Assembly: GCF_907164915.1 (NCBI RefSeq)
Contig: NC_061870.1
Coordinates: 29,177,348 to 29,241,347 of the forward strand
Direction of reading: 5' to 3'
Length of the DNA: 64,000 nt
Source of the DNA: Impatiens glandulifera
Taxonomy: Eukaryota > Streptophyta > Magnoliopsida > Ericales > Balsaminaceae
The notes under the pieces were generated by a model. That model made no database searches, was not told where the DNA came from, and saw nothing but the letters and a program-made list of their open reading frames with translations. Positions 38,993 through 51,813 of this stretch are shown piece after piece (within the stretch, counting starts at the first letter, position 1; every line of letters begins with the position of its first letter). Position numbers and translations under genes: made by a program.

Positions 38993-40230
38993 AGCATGTC
39001 CTTTGTCTAGCTACTTCATCGAGTATTGGATGTGATGAGAGTGTAGTGTTCCAACAGCAGTCAATTTTGATAGATATAAGGACTTGTTTTTTATTGATAT
39101 GCATTAAACTCTTTAAGTATTTTCCTCTATGTTTGGAAATTGGGATCTCCTTTTTTCTTTGTGTATAGTTGGGGAAATGCCCTTTACAAATTACAGAAGC
39201 AATAAATAATATAATTATAATCAGCTTTTGGTGGGTACCTTTGTTATCTTAAACAACAGTACTTTATTCATCATTTGTGAAGCACTTTTTGGTCTCCAAT
39301 ATTTGATTTTATTTTTTTACTTTTGAGTCAATATTAAATATAAATTAGTTTTATTGAACTTTGTTATTAGTGAAACAAAATTAAATAAAATTCTGTTTTA
39401 AATAAATTTTCTTATTAAACTAATAATGATTGTATGTCATTCTAGTCAAATATTATTTTACCTTTTTATTTTTATTTATCAATGATTTCATTGACTGAAA
39501 TATTAAAATTCACTATATTTTAAATTATTTTATTATTATTATTATATAACACTATTTGTCTTAAATATATATATATATATATTGAATATAATTATGTTTA
39601 ATCTTATAATTTAATTTGAATGAGTCATATTTCATATTAATTAAGTATTTGAATAAATGATTGAATGAAATTTATTTAAAAAAGTCCAAGTTAAATTAAA
39701 TTAAAAATGTTATAAGAATTGTAATTTTCAAAATCCTTCGAAAAATGGAATCGACGATCATAAATTATAATTTATATTAGTTCGATATTTTCTAAACAAT
39801 ATTAAATAAAAGTGTTAGATAGTTCTGATTTTAAAAGTATAAACTACAATTTTTAATTTATTTTAGTTCAGTATTTTCTAAAATATTGAACCGAATAATA
39901 AAACTTATAATCCAAATTAAATTTAAGAAAATGTGTTTGAAATATTCAAATTGCATCATATTAATAAAGAAATAAATTTGAGTTTTTTTATTTAATATTA
40001 AAAGATTGTATTAATAGTTACGCACCCTAGAAATCTCCTGATCCTTTTTTTTACCATATATTGGTGGGGTCAACGGACGTGGGGAGGAAGCTACTGTGAT
40101 CTTCAATATTCGCATAAGCGAAGCGATTCCTTAATTCTCAATCAAACGCGCGCTGTATTATCATCATCGCAAATCCAAGCAAGCTGTGTTCATCTCTCTA
40201 GATCTCCGTCTCAAAGTAATCTTTTTGATT
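38993..40230. other. Intergenic region between NAR1 and DUF1421 genes
   Basis: 3' flank of NAR1 followed by AT-rich DNA with a small (TA)n run at about 39567-39581. The promoter and leader of the DUF1421 gene lie at about 40030-40230. No gene is recognised; the 60-codon ORF 38986-39168 overlaps the NAR1 3' UTR. Confidence 0.5.
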
Positions 40231-43200
40231 ATGTCAGCAACCGGGAGATCGATGAGCATGTCAGAGTTTATGGACAAGCAGATAATGGATCTGTCCAAGT
40301 CTAATCTAAATGAAGACGTAATTGATCTCGTCGATCCTCACGAATCCACTACCAACAAGGAAGAAATCGATCCCACTTCTAATTTCGAGTCTATTCGTCC
40401 AACAGGGATTGAATTGGATCGCGATGATCATATCAATACCGGAGTTAGGGTTTGGAAGTCAGCCGATTCCATCGCTGAGGTTTCTGGTATTGCCATTAAG
40501 GTACGTTGCTTTAATTGTTGCTGTTCTACTTGTTTACTTGAGCCGTGTTTGCTTACTTAATGTATGGTATTTTATTGTGTGTGCAGAACTATGACTCCCT
40601 TGGTTCTACTGGACCATCGAAATTCACTACTGAGAAAGATCGTATTGACCATAATGCAGTTTTAACATCTGAAATTGAAGGAATAATGAGAATACATACT
40701 GAAAGTCTAATGAATGCACTGAATGGTCTCAGTGCACGCTTATCTCAGTTTGAAAGCAGAAGTCGTCACCTTGAGAACTCAGTGGATGACTTGAAGTTAT
40801 CTATTGGGAACAATCATGGTATTGCTGACGGTAGATTGAGGCAGATAGAAAATGTTCTTAGAGAGGTAATCTTTTTCTCTTTTAAACATTTTCCTAATAT
40901 TTGATTTTCCATTTAAGAAAAATGGTTCTCTTTTGGGTTATTTGAGATTAGTCTTAATTAACCCACAATCCAATCATACATATCAAATCGTCAAAATACA
41001 CTCTATTTCTTCTTTAAAATCTACTGTATCCGTGTAACCCAAATAACCCATTTTTCAATAACCAAAACAGAACACTGTTATTTGGAAACCCTAAATGATC
41101 TCAAATAACCTATAACTGAACAAGGCCTTGGCTATTGATGATTAGTATTGACTGAAATGCAATTTTCATTTTTTGTGCCTTGTTCTCAATCCTTTAGGCT
41201 TGTTAAGTAAAGGAAGTTGATTCTCCTCCACGAATTACACCTTTTGACTGAGCATATTAGTGGATAATGTTTGTACTACACCTTTGTATAACTTTATCAT
41301 GATGAGATGATGAAGCCTGTAGGTTCATTATTTCTGTTATTTATCTTAGATTTTACTTAAGCTTATCTTGAAGAGGGATGTTCGTGTAAACACAATCTGA
41401 AATTTGGACTATATAGTTAGTGAGTGTACAGAGTATATTTAGAGTTACTTCCTTTTAGATTTCACTTCTCTCACCAAAATCTGTACCTTTTCTTGGAAAA
41501 GTAAGAGACTTTTTTTTATTGATCTACCACTCTGAACAAAATGTTAAGAACATGTAATATTGATACTCCAAATAGAGAATATAAATTAGGGTTTACAATA
41601 CAAGGGGATGAGAAATCAGATAAAAGGGATTAGACTTAGAGAAAGGGAGGTGAGGATACAGATTCTTTCACAGGTCATTCATATCATCGCTACCCTAGGG
41701 TTCCTTTATATATTCCTCTACATGCTAGCTCATCGACCCCGTACACCCTCAATATACATTTGACAAAACCTCATTGTCTGCTCTATCTTGTCTGGTGGAA
41801 GTTTATGGCCGAAAGTTGCAAGTTATGTTGTGATATTTGACCTAGCATTATGTGGTTAAATACCTTAATCCACCAAGATAATTGTTAGGCCTTGATTGAT
41901 CTAGGGTCATTTGAATTACCAAGTGGTTATTTTCAAATAACTTTGCTTGACGAAGGTTATTGAAATTAGGTTGTTTGGGGTTATTTGAGTAAAAAGACAT
42001 TAGATTGTTGATGGGATATTGGGTTATTTGGAACTAAAAATCCCAAATAACTATCTCAAACAATGCCTTAAATTAGAGTTATGCTGATTTGTCACATGTA
42101 TTATATCCAATATTTTATTATGTAAATAAGTTGGTCGCCACGTCACATGTTTATTGCCCTGTGTTATCACAAGCATATCCTTAAATGAAATGCTAATAAA
42201 TAACCTCCTTTTCATGTTACAACATCATCTCGTTGTATTTGTCTTTTATGTTGTTTATTGGGTGTGCTATTTATCTTGATTTCTTGTACAACCTCAGGTA
42301 CAATCTAGTGTACAAGACATAAAAGATAAGCAAGATGTAACGGATGCACATATTCAACTCTCTATAATGCAAATATCAAAAACGGGGCAGCAATCTCAGT
42401 CTGAGACTGCAGCTGCTTCTGCTCCCGAATCAAATCTCCCACATCTTCCTCCTGCCGCAATCCCACAAGCCCCTCCATCTTTCCAGACAGTTAATGCATC
42501 TCTATCAGGCCACTTGATCCCTCCTGGTCAGATTTCTTCAGTTCCTCAAGGTGATCCATACTTCCTTCCTCAACCTGTTCAAATACAAGATGCCACGGTT
42601 CCTCAATACCAACAGCATCTACAACCGCCTCCAATGCTCATAGCACCACCGCAGCAACAGTATCAACAACCTCAGGAAACAGCACCTTATCCTCCTCCTC
42701 CTCAGACCTATCAATCAAGCCTCCTGCAACAACACCAACAACAACAGCAACCACCACCCACTAAACTACCCAGTGGAGCTCCTTTTCAACAGTTTTATGG
42801 TGCACCATATGACCACCACTCACCATCTAGTAGATTGGGTTCGGGATTTCCTCCTACTTCTTATGAACAAGCATCACCCGGAAATGGAGATGCATATCCT
42901 CCTCCCTATCGTGGGTCTCCTCAATATGGTGCTGACTTTTCGAAACAACAACAATCTTCTGTTCCTCCTCCATCCCAGGGTGGTGGCGGTTACAACCAAC
43001 TTCCATCCGCTCGTATATTACCAAAAGCACTGCCAACTGCCTCTCCTGTGGGTGGTGGTGGTGACGGGTCTAGTTCAGGTGGTGGTGGTAACAGGGTACC
43101 TGTGGATGATGTGGTTGATAAGGTAACTACCATGGGATTTCCAAGAGACCAGGTGAGAGCGATAGTTAGAAAGTTGACCGAGAATGGTCAATCTGTTGAT

Positions 43201-43263
43201 TTGAATACTGTGTTGGATAAGTTGATGAACGATGGTGAAGGTGGTTGGTATGGTCGTAGGTAG
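40231..43263 (+). CDS. FLOE: DUF1421 protein of the FLOE family
   Basis: Exons 40231-40500, 40587-40865 and 42298-43263, 504 residues. In order: an acidic Ser/Asp-rich N-terminus (about 1-90); a predicted coiled coil (about 115-205) with regular hydrophobics (SLMNALNGLSARLSQFESRS, HLENSVDDL, LRQIENVLREV); a long Pro/Gln/Ser/Tyr-rich low-complexity region (about 215-445) with poly-Gln and poly-Pro runs; two Gly-rich patches; and a compact C-terminal DUF1421/UBA-like domain (VPVDDVVDKVTTMGFPRDQV, then VRKLTENGQSVDLNTVLDKL). This is the layout of Arabidopsis FLOE1-3; FLOE1 forms water-responsive condensates in seeds. Disordered composition supports condensate behaviour, but this is inference. 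The ATG at 40231 is preferred to the in-frame one at 40186 because the extra 15 residues are hydrophobic and atypical. Intron 2 is 1.4 kb. Confidence 0.9.
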
Positions 43264-44335
43264 GTAAATACTAAATATTAATGTGTAATATTTAAGTCAA
43301 TTACTCTGGTTTTTTTATGTAAACTTTCTCTCATTTTGAAGTGCTGCTTATGCAGCATTTCATAAAAGTATTGACTTGGAGTTGAGATTGATTGCCCTTT
43401 CTTATCTTTATGAATTAACTGATTTTTTCTGCAAATCAAATAAATGCATGTTTGGAAGCTGGTTCTAAGTCTTTTCTTTTGTCTCAACTAAATCTCATTT
43501 TTTTTTATTAAAACATAATCCTGGAAAACTTTGCCTATCTTTTTTTCACTTTCAAACATAAACTTTGGCTATCAAAACCGAAGACAAACAACCTTCACAG
43601 GAGTTTCTAAATCGAAATGACTCACTCGGGTTTGCTCCTCCTTTCACCTTCTCGGGTCTTCTTCTCGACTCCATCAAAGATTTGTTCTTCAAGCACACAT
43701 ACTTTCTCATTGGTGTTCTTCATTTTGTCAGTCTGATTAAAAAATTGTAAGTTCAAATTAAAATTAAATCTAATTTTTTGGTACAAGATCTTTTTATAGA
43801 TCATGGTTTAAATTATTATGCAACAGATGTATAGCAATCATTATACATCTAATAAAGATGTATATATAAAAGACCAAATCAAGCTTTAAGAAAGTTGCGA
43901 TAGAAGAAAATCTATTTATTAGTCATTTTTAAATTATTTTTAAGATATCAGTTTTAACCCTAACTTAATTTAAGATATATATTCTGTGAAAATTGAGTCT
44001 TAAACAAAAATTTAAAAAGTATAAAAATACAAAAGAGATTAATGGAAATAGTATTGACAGAAAGATAAAGTTATTTTAATATTTGAATTGATCTTATAAA
44101 TAATTGAATGGAAGAAGTTATTGATGAGAGAGCTTGGTTATCAAATATACCCTAATTATTTATTTATTTATTTATTTATTTAAATCTATTAAAAAAACAA
44201 AACTTCCTCTTGACGGCGGTTTTGTGTAGGATCGTGCAGTAATCGTTCATCATCACCTTCCCCGTGAGAGCAGAGTCGATTCATATTTGTTACTGGAAAC
44301 CTAATCAAAGGTTGCTGAACTTTTGGTATTATCAA
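43264..44335. other. Intergenic region between DUF1421 and WD40 genes
   Basis: 3' UTR of the DUF1421 gene, then AT-rich DNA with a TTTA microsatellite (about 44159-44183). From about 44210 lies the leader of the WD40 gene. No other feature is supported. Confidence 0.5.
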
Positions 44336-46022
44336 ATGAGGGCTGCTATGCTTTCAGAGCTCGACGATGAGATTGTCCGCAGCATGACGATCGGAGCTGT
44401 TTTCTCCGACTTCGTGAGTTTTGTACTCTATGCAATTACATAGATAAGATTGATTATATGCATAGTTATCTTAAGCTAGGCGACAGACAAACAATTGCGA
44501 ATGCAGTAATCTTTGTTTAAATGTGAAACTAGTTGTTGTTATTGAGAGTTCTTGTTTCATTTTGAAAATTCAGTAACATGACAAGCTCTTTTTGAGAATT
44601 GAATTTGCTATAATTAGTTTCTTTTTATATCTGCAATGGTGAATGACACTAACTGGACTGCAAAAATCATTTTACTGAAATGATTTCTTACTTGGTTTCC
44701 TGTGTGAGGATAGTTATAATTTCTCTCAGCTATGGAACTTGATAGGACTCTTGTACACTTATCAATTGTAGAATGGGATGATAACCTCCATTGATTTTCA
44801 TCGTACTGCTGACTTATTGATTACTGCCTGCGAGGATGACTCGGTGCGGTTATATGATATTGCTAATGCAAAGTAAGTACTTCCTACCATTATTTTTGTT
44901 CCATGCATATTGTGTTTATTTAGTTGTTTCACTTTGTCAACGTTCAGTTCAATTATTCTGTGTTTACTGAACTTACCAACTGGGAGATGTTTGATTATAA
45001 ATGCTTATGTGTGTGAACTAATATAAGGAAAGACTAACTACTAACATCAGGAGGCAACATTCTATTTGTTTCCGGACAGTTGTTTGCCAGTGTTCTGTCT
45101 GATTTAACTGTGTCTATATTGTGAAGAGTGTTATTATGTGAAGGCATTTTGGCGCACTTATCCATTTGCACAGGAATCTTTTTCTTTCATCCATTAGTTG
45201 GATGTTTTCCAAATAAAAATTAGTAACATATTGACGACTCATTTAGCTCATTGGTAGGGCGTAGAACTCATCATGTCCCCAAGGTTTGGTTTGACATATG
45301 TTTGGCCTAAATGAGAGAGGAGAAAATGTCATTGAGAATAACCAAGGACACATCATTTAAATTACTCACAGTTCTTTCTATGCCCAATCTGGAAAATGTT
45401 CTATAAGTACTAAAAATTATTTGAGCAAATTAACTAGATGAAAGTCTGGTGATTACCTCTCAAGTGATATTTCAGTTGACCACATTGGAAGTTTTATTTA
45501 TGTTCAGGCTGCTGAAGACAACTTATCACAAGAAACATGGTGCTGATCGGATATGCTTTACCCACCACCCAAGTTCAGTTATATGCTCTTCAAGATACAA
45601 TTTAGACTCGAATGGAGGTGAGGTTCTTACTGCTGTCAGGTCAACATATGACTGTGATCCCTTCTTTTTTTTTTTTTTTCTTTTTTTTTGTCTTTTAGAG
45701 TGATTACGAAGTTGTGTTGTTTTCAGATTCATTAAGGTATCTGTCTATGTACGATAACCGATGTCTCCGTTACTTTAAGGGTCATAAAGAAAGGTTTGTA
45801 TCCTAACTTCCTTATGTACTTCACAATCTTAAACCTGGATCATTTTACCCATTTACACAATGTTAAAACCTGGATATTTTTACCCATTTACAATTTGATT
45901 TGTTGTTTTAATTCCTCTTGCTTGTGGAGATGCAATCCAAAATTCCTAACCATATAGGCAACTTTCATTCTGCCTATTGGATGGACCTTTTGATGCTTCT
46001 TCTCTCTCACACACACACACAC

Positions 46023-46057
<35 letters not shown>

Positions 46058-49000
46058 AATTAGACTCGTATACATATGTAACAAGCGAAAGGGGATGTGA
46101 TAACATAATGCAAGAGGAGTTGAGAAAGGAATGACCTACCCTGTAGATGAGAAGCTTGAAGAACCTCCATTGCCGAGAAGAGTGTACAGTTTGTTTCCCT
46201 CTTTGAGCTAATTCACCCTATTTATATTATAGGGTGCCACCTATTCTAACAACTAACAATCCCTAACAATTTTTCACTAAAAAATGTAAGTTGCGTTCAA
46301 ACGTTGTCATAAAAAGGGGGAGGAACTTGAATGAGCTCAAGTTGTCCTCCTTTATAAATTCTCGGACTTCATAATGAAAGCATGGTGTCTCCATCAGCAG
46401 ATTCTTCCATCACCTATTCTAACCAGGATTTTTTTTTATATGGCCCTTCATTGAGCCACTAACAACAAGTCTTCCTTCCATTTGTAAAGGAAGTCGAGCC
46501 TCCATGAGAGTGAATCTGCTAGAGACCTCTAATTCAGTGAGATCTCGTTCTTCCTCCAACCTGTCAATATTATAAATATTATGAGAAACGTTAAAAACAT
46601 TAGAACAAAGGGAGCCAAAGTTAACTTGTCTCAATTCCTTAATAAAGTTGTTGAGATAACAACCCCTAACAACTTGAGAAGTAATATTTACTAATATAAT
46701 AAACTTAAGGGCCTCTTCACTATTTAGAGTCCCCACTAAGAACCCTAACACATTACACTACTTCCTAGTGACTTATCGACCTCGAAGAAGTGAAAGCAGT
46801 ATTTACAACCGTCCTCAAGAGTTGATGTAGTCTAAGCCCTTATATGAGAAACATGTAGAGATGTGATATACCTTTTATTAGAATTAGGTAGAAATCTTGA
46901 AATTATATGAATAAGAGAACTACAATTTGAGAACGAAGAGAAGTAAAAACTCTTCACAAACTAAGAGCAATGGAGAACTAATAGAGTTAGATAGGCTAGG
47001 GTGAATACAACGAGAAAAAGAGAGAAACTCTAACAAGAGTATTGAACAACTAACTCATTTTATTTCTACACATAACAACATTCTATTTATACTCCTCTAT
47101 TAATAACCGTCACTTATCCTAACCGGTAGACTTACCAACCGCATACATCAACCATATCGGTTTCTCAACCAAAATGATGAATATTCATTAATTGATTCCC
47201 TCTTTCAGCTAGGTTACCCTATTTATAATTTTAGTGTGCCACCTATCCTAACAACTAACAACTCATAACAAATTTGGGAACTAATAATTACTAATATAAT
47301 AAATGTAAGGACATCTTGACTAATTGGAGCCCTAACTAATAACCCTAACCCTATTAACCCGTTACAACATATTTCCCCTTAGTATATTTGTATGTAAATT
47401 TACTTTTCCACCTTGATTTCAGAATTATTCCAGCTTTGCTGAGATTCCTATTTACAAATGGAGTATAATACCAGATTTTCAATGACATTTAACTAGAATA
47501 ACCTTTGATGTCACCTCTTCCAAAGTCAATTTAATATCATTGCTTATTCCTTGAATAGTGGTTTTCTGTCCATATCTCTAACCCCACCTACTACTTTGCA
47601 GAGTAGTTTCACTCTGCATGTCACCAGTCAATGATAGCTTCATGTCTGGTTCTCTGGATCACTCTGTCAGAATATGGGATCTTCGTGTGAACGCATGTCA
47701 GGTTAGTTCATTGTTTTCTGCTGGCATGGAAGTTGACAAAGAGTGGCAACAAAAACTTTCTAGCAATTAATTATGCAAGATAGTACATTTTTGCGGGCAG
47801 AATCAAGGATTTAGTTGGGAAGTTTCTTTGCAAATAATCTGTTTTCTTTTTAAAGCAAGATCAAACAAGATTTTTAACCCATATTCCAATTTCTTTGCAA
47901 AAAAAAACACCAAGATCAAACAAGTTCTAAATGTGAGTCTGATAGCTGTATGCATGCTCACAGTTGTAGTTTTCAGGGTATTTTAAGACTGCGAGGTAGG
48001 CCTGCAGTTGCATACGACCAACAAGGCCTTGTTTTTGCAGTGGCTATGGAAGGCGGTGCCATCAAATTGTTTGACTCACGATCCTATGACAAGGTTTGTG
48101 CAAGCAAACTCTGGCTCCCACTTGATACAGAAATGTGATCAATATCACATCTCCTTCTACATGCAGGGGCCATTTGATACATTTTTAGTGGGCGGAGATA
48201 TGTCTGAGGTCTGTGACATTAAGTTTAGTAATGATGGAAAATCAGTGCTTTTGACAACTACAAGGAACAGTATCTATGTTCTTGATGCATATGGAGGGGA
48301 TAAGGTCTGTTCTTACTTTCAAGATTCTACTTTTCCTGTTTCCTTTTCCTGAACTTTCAATTTATTTGATGCAGCGTTGTTCCTTCAACTTGGATCCTTC
48401 TCCAAATACCCCAATTGAGGCAACTTTTACACCTGATGGAAAATATATCCTCTCAGGTAAAATTTATTTGATGTCAAATATAATAACCCCATTTCTGATG
48501 CGAAATGACTACTGTCTGTTTCTAAAAAACTGCTGTCTTTTTAAGGTTCCGGAGATGGAAATCTTTATGCCTGGAACATCTCCTCTGCAAATAAGGTATT
48601 CTTCACTTGTTCAAATTTTCTTATTGTCTCTTTTTACTCTTTCTGGCTTGAGCTGCTAAACATTATTGGTTGCTGCGGCATTTGTGACAGCCATCAGTTC
48701 CTTGTTTGATGAAAGGTTATTTTGGATAACCCTTCTCCAAATCAAATCATATAACTAAAATACCTTAATTTTTTATTATATTTTAAAATACTACTTACAA
48801 AGGATTGTCTCAAGAAAATTTTAGTTATTTAACCTCAAATAATTCACTTTTTTATCAAACAAACAAAAATTGGATTGTCTCAAGAAAATCCTACATCAAA
48901 CAACCTCTAAGTCTCTGGTATTTCAAATGTTTTTATTTTTTTACCCAAATAGCAAATCTGTGACTTGTTTGGTTAGGATTATTAATAAATTTCTTTAGTA

Positions 49001-50185
49001 AACTGACATTCCCTTGAAAAAATAATTATAAACTTAGAAAGGTCTCCAGACACGAACCCAATTTTACTTGGTATAAAACTAATAGAAATCTAGCTCTAAA
49101 TTAATTATCTATAACATACTCCTCATTTTATTGGATTTTTTTAATTTTATAAAGAAAGTACCAATAAAATGGTATCTTCCTTCATTTACTTTTTATATTT
49201 TAAGTTTTTAGTGCTTGTATTAGTTATTTACGATCATCTCAAAAACAAGACTCCCATTGAGATGACGACCAACATGATGATTTCAATTGAAACTCTTAAA
49301 CTAAATACATTATAAAAGAAATATTACCAGTGTTCAAACCTCTTAAGACTTTGATATTATTTCTCTTTTTCCACATTTTGTTTTAAAAAAATCAAAATTT
49401 GGAAGAATCTCATAAAATGGGACCAAGGGACTAACTTTTTATTCAAGGAATTCCTTTATTGAACATATTTATTGAAAAACAATATAAGACAAACAACAGA
49501 TTAAGAGCTTATTTGATTGATGTAGTATTTTCAAATAATCTCTTTACCACATCTCCTCTAACAAATAAATTATTTACCAAAGCATCAAATTACATTTATG
49601 CAAAAAAAAAAAGAAGTTACAATAATCTACTGTTAAATTTATAATTCAAATACTCCTACATCAAACCAGCTCTAAATCTCCAATTTCATAATTCTGAAAT
49701 TGAAAGAGTTTATTAGGCCAGATGACTCTGAAATCTGAATCAATGACTAACTACTTGAAACCCATCTCTGAATATTCCTTTGGTAAAAAAAAAGTGTTTT
49801 CAATTGCCAGTGGGCTGCTTGTTCGCAATCTAAGGAGATCAATTCACATTTTTATACTGCTTATTTGAAATTAAATTATAAATTGTAATCTTGTTTATGT
49901 AGATAGAATGATATTTATATATATTTGTAAATGGCAATTTGAATGGTTTGATGAGATTGTTTTAATTAAACCCAAACTACATTAGAAGAATACTAAATGT
50001 AGAAGCAATTTATATAGGTGTCAAACTGGGACAGCGAAATTGGCGCAACTTCCTGCTTGAAATGGGCACCTAGAAGAGCAATGTTTGTCACTGCATCCTC
50101 AGTTCTCAACTTTTGGATACCCAATGGCGGTTCAGATTCGGATAACTTTGCTACTGCTGATCTAGTTGAGAAGAATGTTCCTTGA
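44336..50185 (+). CDS. APRF1: WD40 protein, SWD2/WDR82 family (APRF1/S2L-like)
   Basis: Ten exons: 44336-44413, 44772-44872, 45508-45617, 45727-45793, 47602-47701, 47977-48093, 48167-48304, 48375-48456, 48546-48595 and 50018-50185. They total 1011 bp and 336 residues, all in phase. About six WD repeats are visible; recognisable blades include [20 protein letters not shown]...[57 protein letters not shown] and [15 protein letters not shown]. The family is the Swd2/WDR82 subunit of COMPASS-type H3K4 methyltransferases and of 3'-end processing phosphatase complexes. The closest Arabidopsis gene is At5g14530 (S2Lb/APRF1), which promotes flowering. Introns 4 (1.8 kb) and 9 (1.4 kb) are unusually long, and intron 4 appears to contain transposon-derived sequence. 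Confidence 0.93.
45235..45310 (+). repeat. tRNA-like (possible SINE) fragment in WD40 intron 2
   Basis: TTTAGCTCATTGGTAGGGCG resembles a tRNA D-arm/A box, followed by AACTCATCATG as an anticodon-arm-like segment and GGTTTGGTTTGAC where a B box would be. It cannot fold as an intact tRNA. A decayed tRNA-derived SINE or organellar tRNA fragment is possible. Confidence 0.3.
45900..47400. mobile_element. Probable transposon-derived insert in WD40 intron 4
   Basis: Two related stretches bracket the region: about 46188-46262 and 47198-47274. Both have a CCCTCTTT(G/C)AGCTA start, CCCTATTTATA in the middle, and GTGCCACCTAT(T/C)CTAACAACTAACAA at the end. This direct-repeat arrangement suggests a short, decayed non-autonomous retroelement or nested duplication. 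It includes a CA/TA microsatellite (46010-46054). No coding sequence is present; the 110-codon reverse ORF 46419-46751 has no domain. Boundaries are approximate. Confidence 0.4.
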
Positions 50186-50494
50186 ACATCCGATTTTTAT
50201 GTAACTTGTAATGTTGTTCACATTATTTTTTTTCTTTACTTTTTATATATGCTTCAACAGATTAATTAGCATATAGATTTTGTTAGAAACCATGTTTACA
50301 TTTTATTCACTGATTGGTAACCAACACCATCACATAAAATACATAATAAACCTGTAGAATGACAAAACACATGAACAGAAAGAAACACAACAACACACAA
50401 AACCTGACAAACGACTTCACACACCCAAACTGAAAAGGGAAAAAAGATCAAAACAACAAACAAAAACAGATTCACGGTTTACCACATTTGATCA
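50186..50494. other. Convergent 3' region of WD40 and oleosin genes
   Basis: A short spacer between two tail-to-tail genes. It presumably contains both 3' UTRs and poly(A) signals. No separate feature is seen. Confidence 0.6.
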
Positions 50495-51001
50495 TCACTT
50501 TCCGGCTTCCTTAGCCTTGGTCTCAATAGTTTGACCGACATCCTTAGTCTTCTGACCCATCTGAACGGCCATCTCCTGCATGCGTCTCTTGGCATCATCC
50601 AGTGGATGCATGGAAACAGTAGCCTGCCTAAATCCCTGCAAAGCCCAGGACAGAGAGGAAAGACCCGTCAGAGCAAAAGCCCCGGCCGTGAAGATGGAAA
50701 ACACGGCGAAAGCCACAGCTAGGGAGGCCGGTACAAGAACCGGACTGCAGATGAGAAAAACAGGTGTGGCCAGTGTTAGCCCAAATAGGGTTGCAGCAAG
50801 CGTGACACCTGAAAACCCTAGAAGGGTTCCACCTAATGGAAGGAGAGTGATAACTGCAAGGATCTTGCTAGCTGATGGACCGCCGCTGCTGCCGCTTTCA
50901 AAACCGCCTTTCTGACTGCCGAGTCTCAGACCGCCTTCATAACGGGCAGGCTGCTGCTGCTGGCCGGTGTGGACTTGAACTTGGTGAGCACGTTCAGCCA
51001 T
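50495..51001 (-). CDS. OLE: Oleosin (copy 1)
   Basis: Intronless, 168 residues. Oleosins coat seed oil bodies and prevent their coalescence. The hydrophilic N-terminal arm (about 1-47, Gln-rich) is followed by the roughly 70-residue hydrophobic hairpin (about 48-118). The hairpin carries the proline knot: PVFLICSPVLVP matches the PX5SPX3P pattern. The amphipathic C-terminal arm is long (PLDDAKRRMQEMAVQMGQKT and on to a Lys-rich end), and its insertion relative to short oleosins places it in the H-form. The start is taken at the ATG at 50999-51001 (MAERAHQ); the open frame extends upstream to 51121 but that part is the leader. A nearly identical paralog lies 1.7 kb upstream on the same strand, and the C-terminal arms are indistinguishable. 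Confidence 0.96.
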   Translation of the reverse strand: MAERAHQVQVHTGQQQQPARYEGGLRLGSQKGGFESGSSGGPSASKILAVITLLPLGGTLLGFSGVTLAATLFGLTLATPVFLICSPVLVPASLAVAFAVFSIFTAGAFALTGLSSLSWALQGFRQATVSMHPLDDAKRRMQEMAVQMGQKTKDVGQTIETKAKEAGK

Positions 51002-51085
51002 GATATGATCGAGCTGGTAGTAGTAGTAGTATTGCAAATTAGAGAGTGAAATGAAATGGAGTAGAATAGAATATTGGAATGGGTT

Positions 51086-51099
51086 ATATTTATATATAT
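51086..51099 (-). promoter_or_regulatory. TATA box, oleosin copy 1
   Basis: On the minus strand a TATATATAAATATAA run lies about 85-100 bp above the ATG, the usual distance for oleosin genes with a short leader. Confidence 0.6.
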
Positions 51100-51114
51100 C
51101 TGAAAAGGAAGAGA

Positions 51115-51216
51115 CATGCAATATTTACGTACGTGTCGGAAAGGGGAGGAGGTGTAAGCATTGCAATAAGAAACATGTTGTGTTTGGCTTCAAATTGCTG
51201 CCACATGGCATGCATG
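51115..51216 (-). promoter_or_regulatory. RY and ABRE-like seed motifs, oleosin copy 1
   Basis: CATGCA at 51115-51120, an ACGTGTC ABRE-like core at about 51131-51137, and a full CATGCATG RY element at 51209-51216 lie just above the TATA box. RY motifs bind B3 factors such as ABI3 and FUS3, and ABREs bind bZIP factors. Together they are the known signature of seed-maturation promoters. Confidence 0.65.
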
Positions 51217-51813
51217 TTATTTTTATTTTTATATTTTTCTTCTTGCTGTCCTCGACTAAGAGTGGACCAGATTCACCGTTTTTGATGACTGTAACACCTC
51301 CTCACTCAATAGATTTTTACTCATATATTTTATTAATTTTTTTTCATCTTTGTTTTGGGTTGGCCTCATCCTTCTTTATTTTCTCCCTCGGCATTAATTA
51401 GAGCCTATAGATATTTGGTGATGGACCATGGATAACATTTACATATCCGTCTAAAAATACAATAAATACATATTTATTGGGTTAGATCATTTGATGGGTT
51501 GATCATATATGACCGACTCATTATGCTATATAATAAGAAGCAATGATACAATTACATGAAAACAGGAAATTAAACACAAAGAATAAACAAAAATAAAATT
51601 AGACATTCGACCAGACAATTAAGCAATTGATAGTCTAGATCTTGTTTAGACTTCTCTTAATCTCACTTTATAATAGTGAATCTCTACCGTGTTAGATGTG
51701 TTTTTCCGTGGCATTCAACAAGAACTTTAAAATATTTAATTTAATAAATTATTTTAATTAAAATATTTGTATACATTATATAAATATTATTAGTGACGTT
51801 TAGGATAAGATAT
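51217..51813. other. Distal 5' flank of oleosin copy 1
   Basis: AT-rich with no recognised gene. It ends at the MITE that begins at 51814. Confidence 0.5.
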
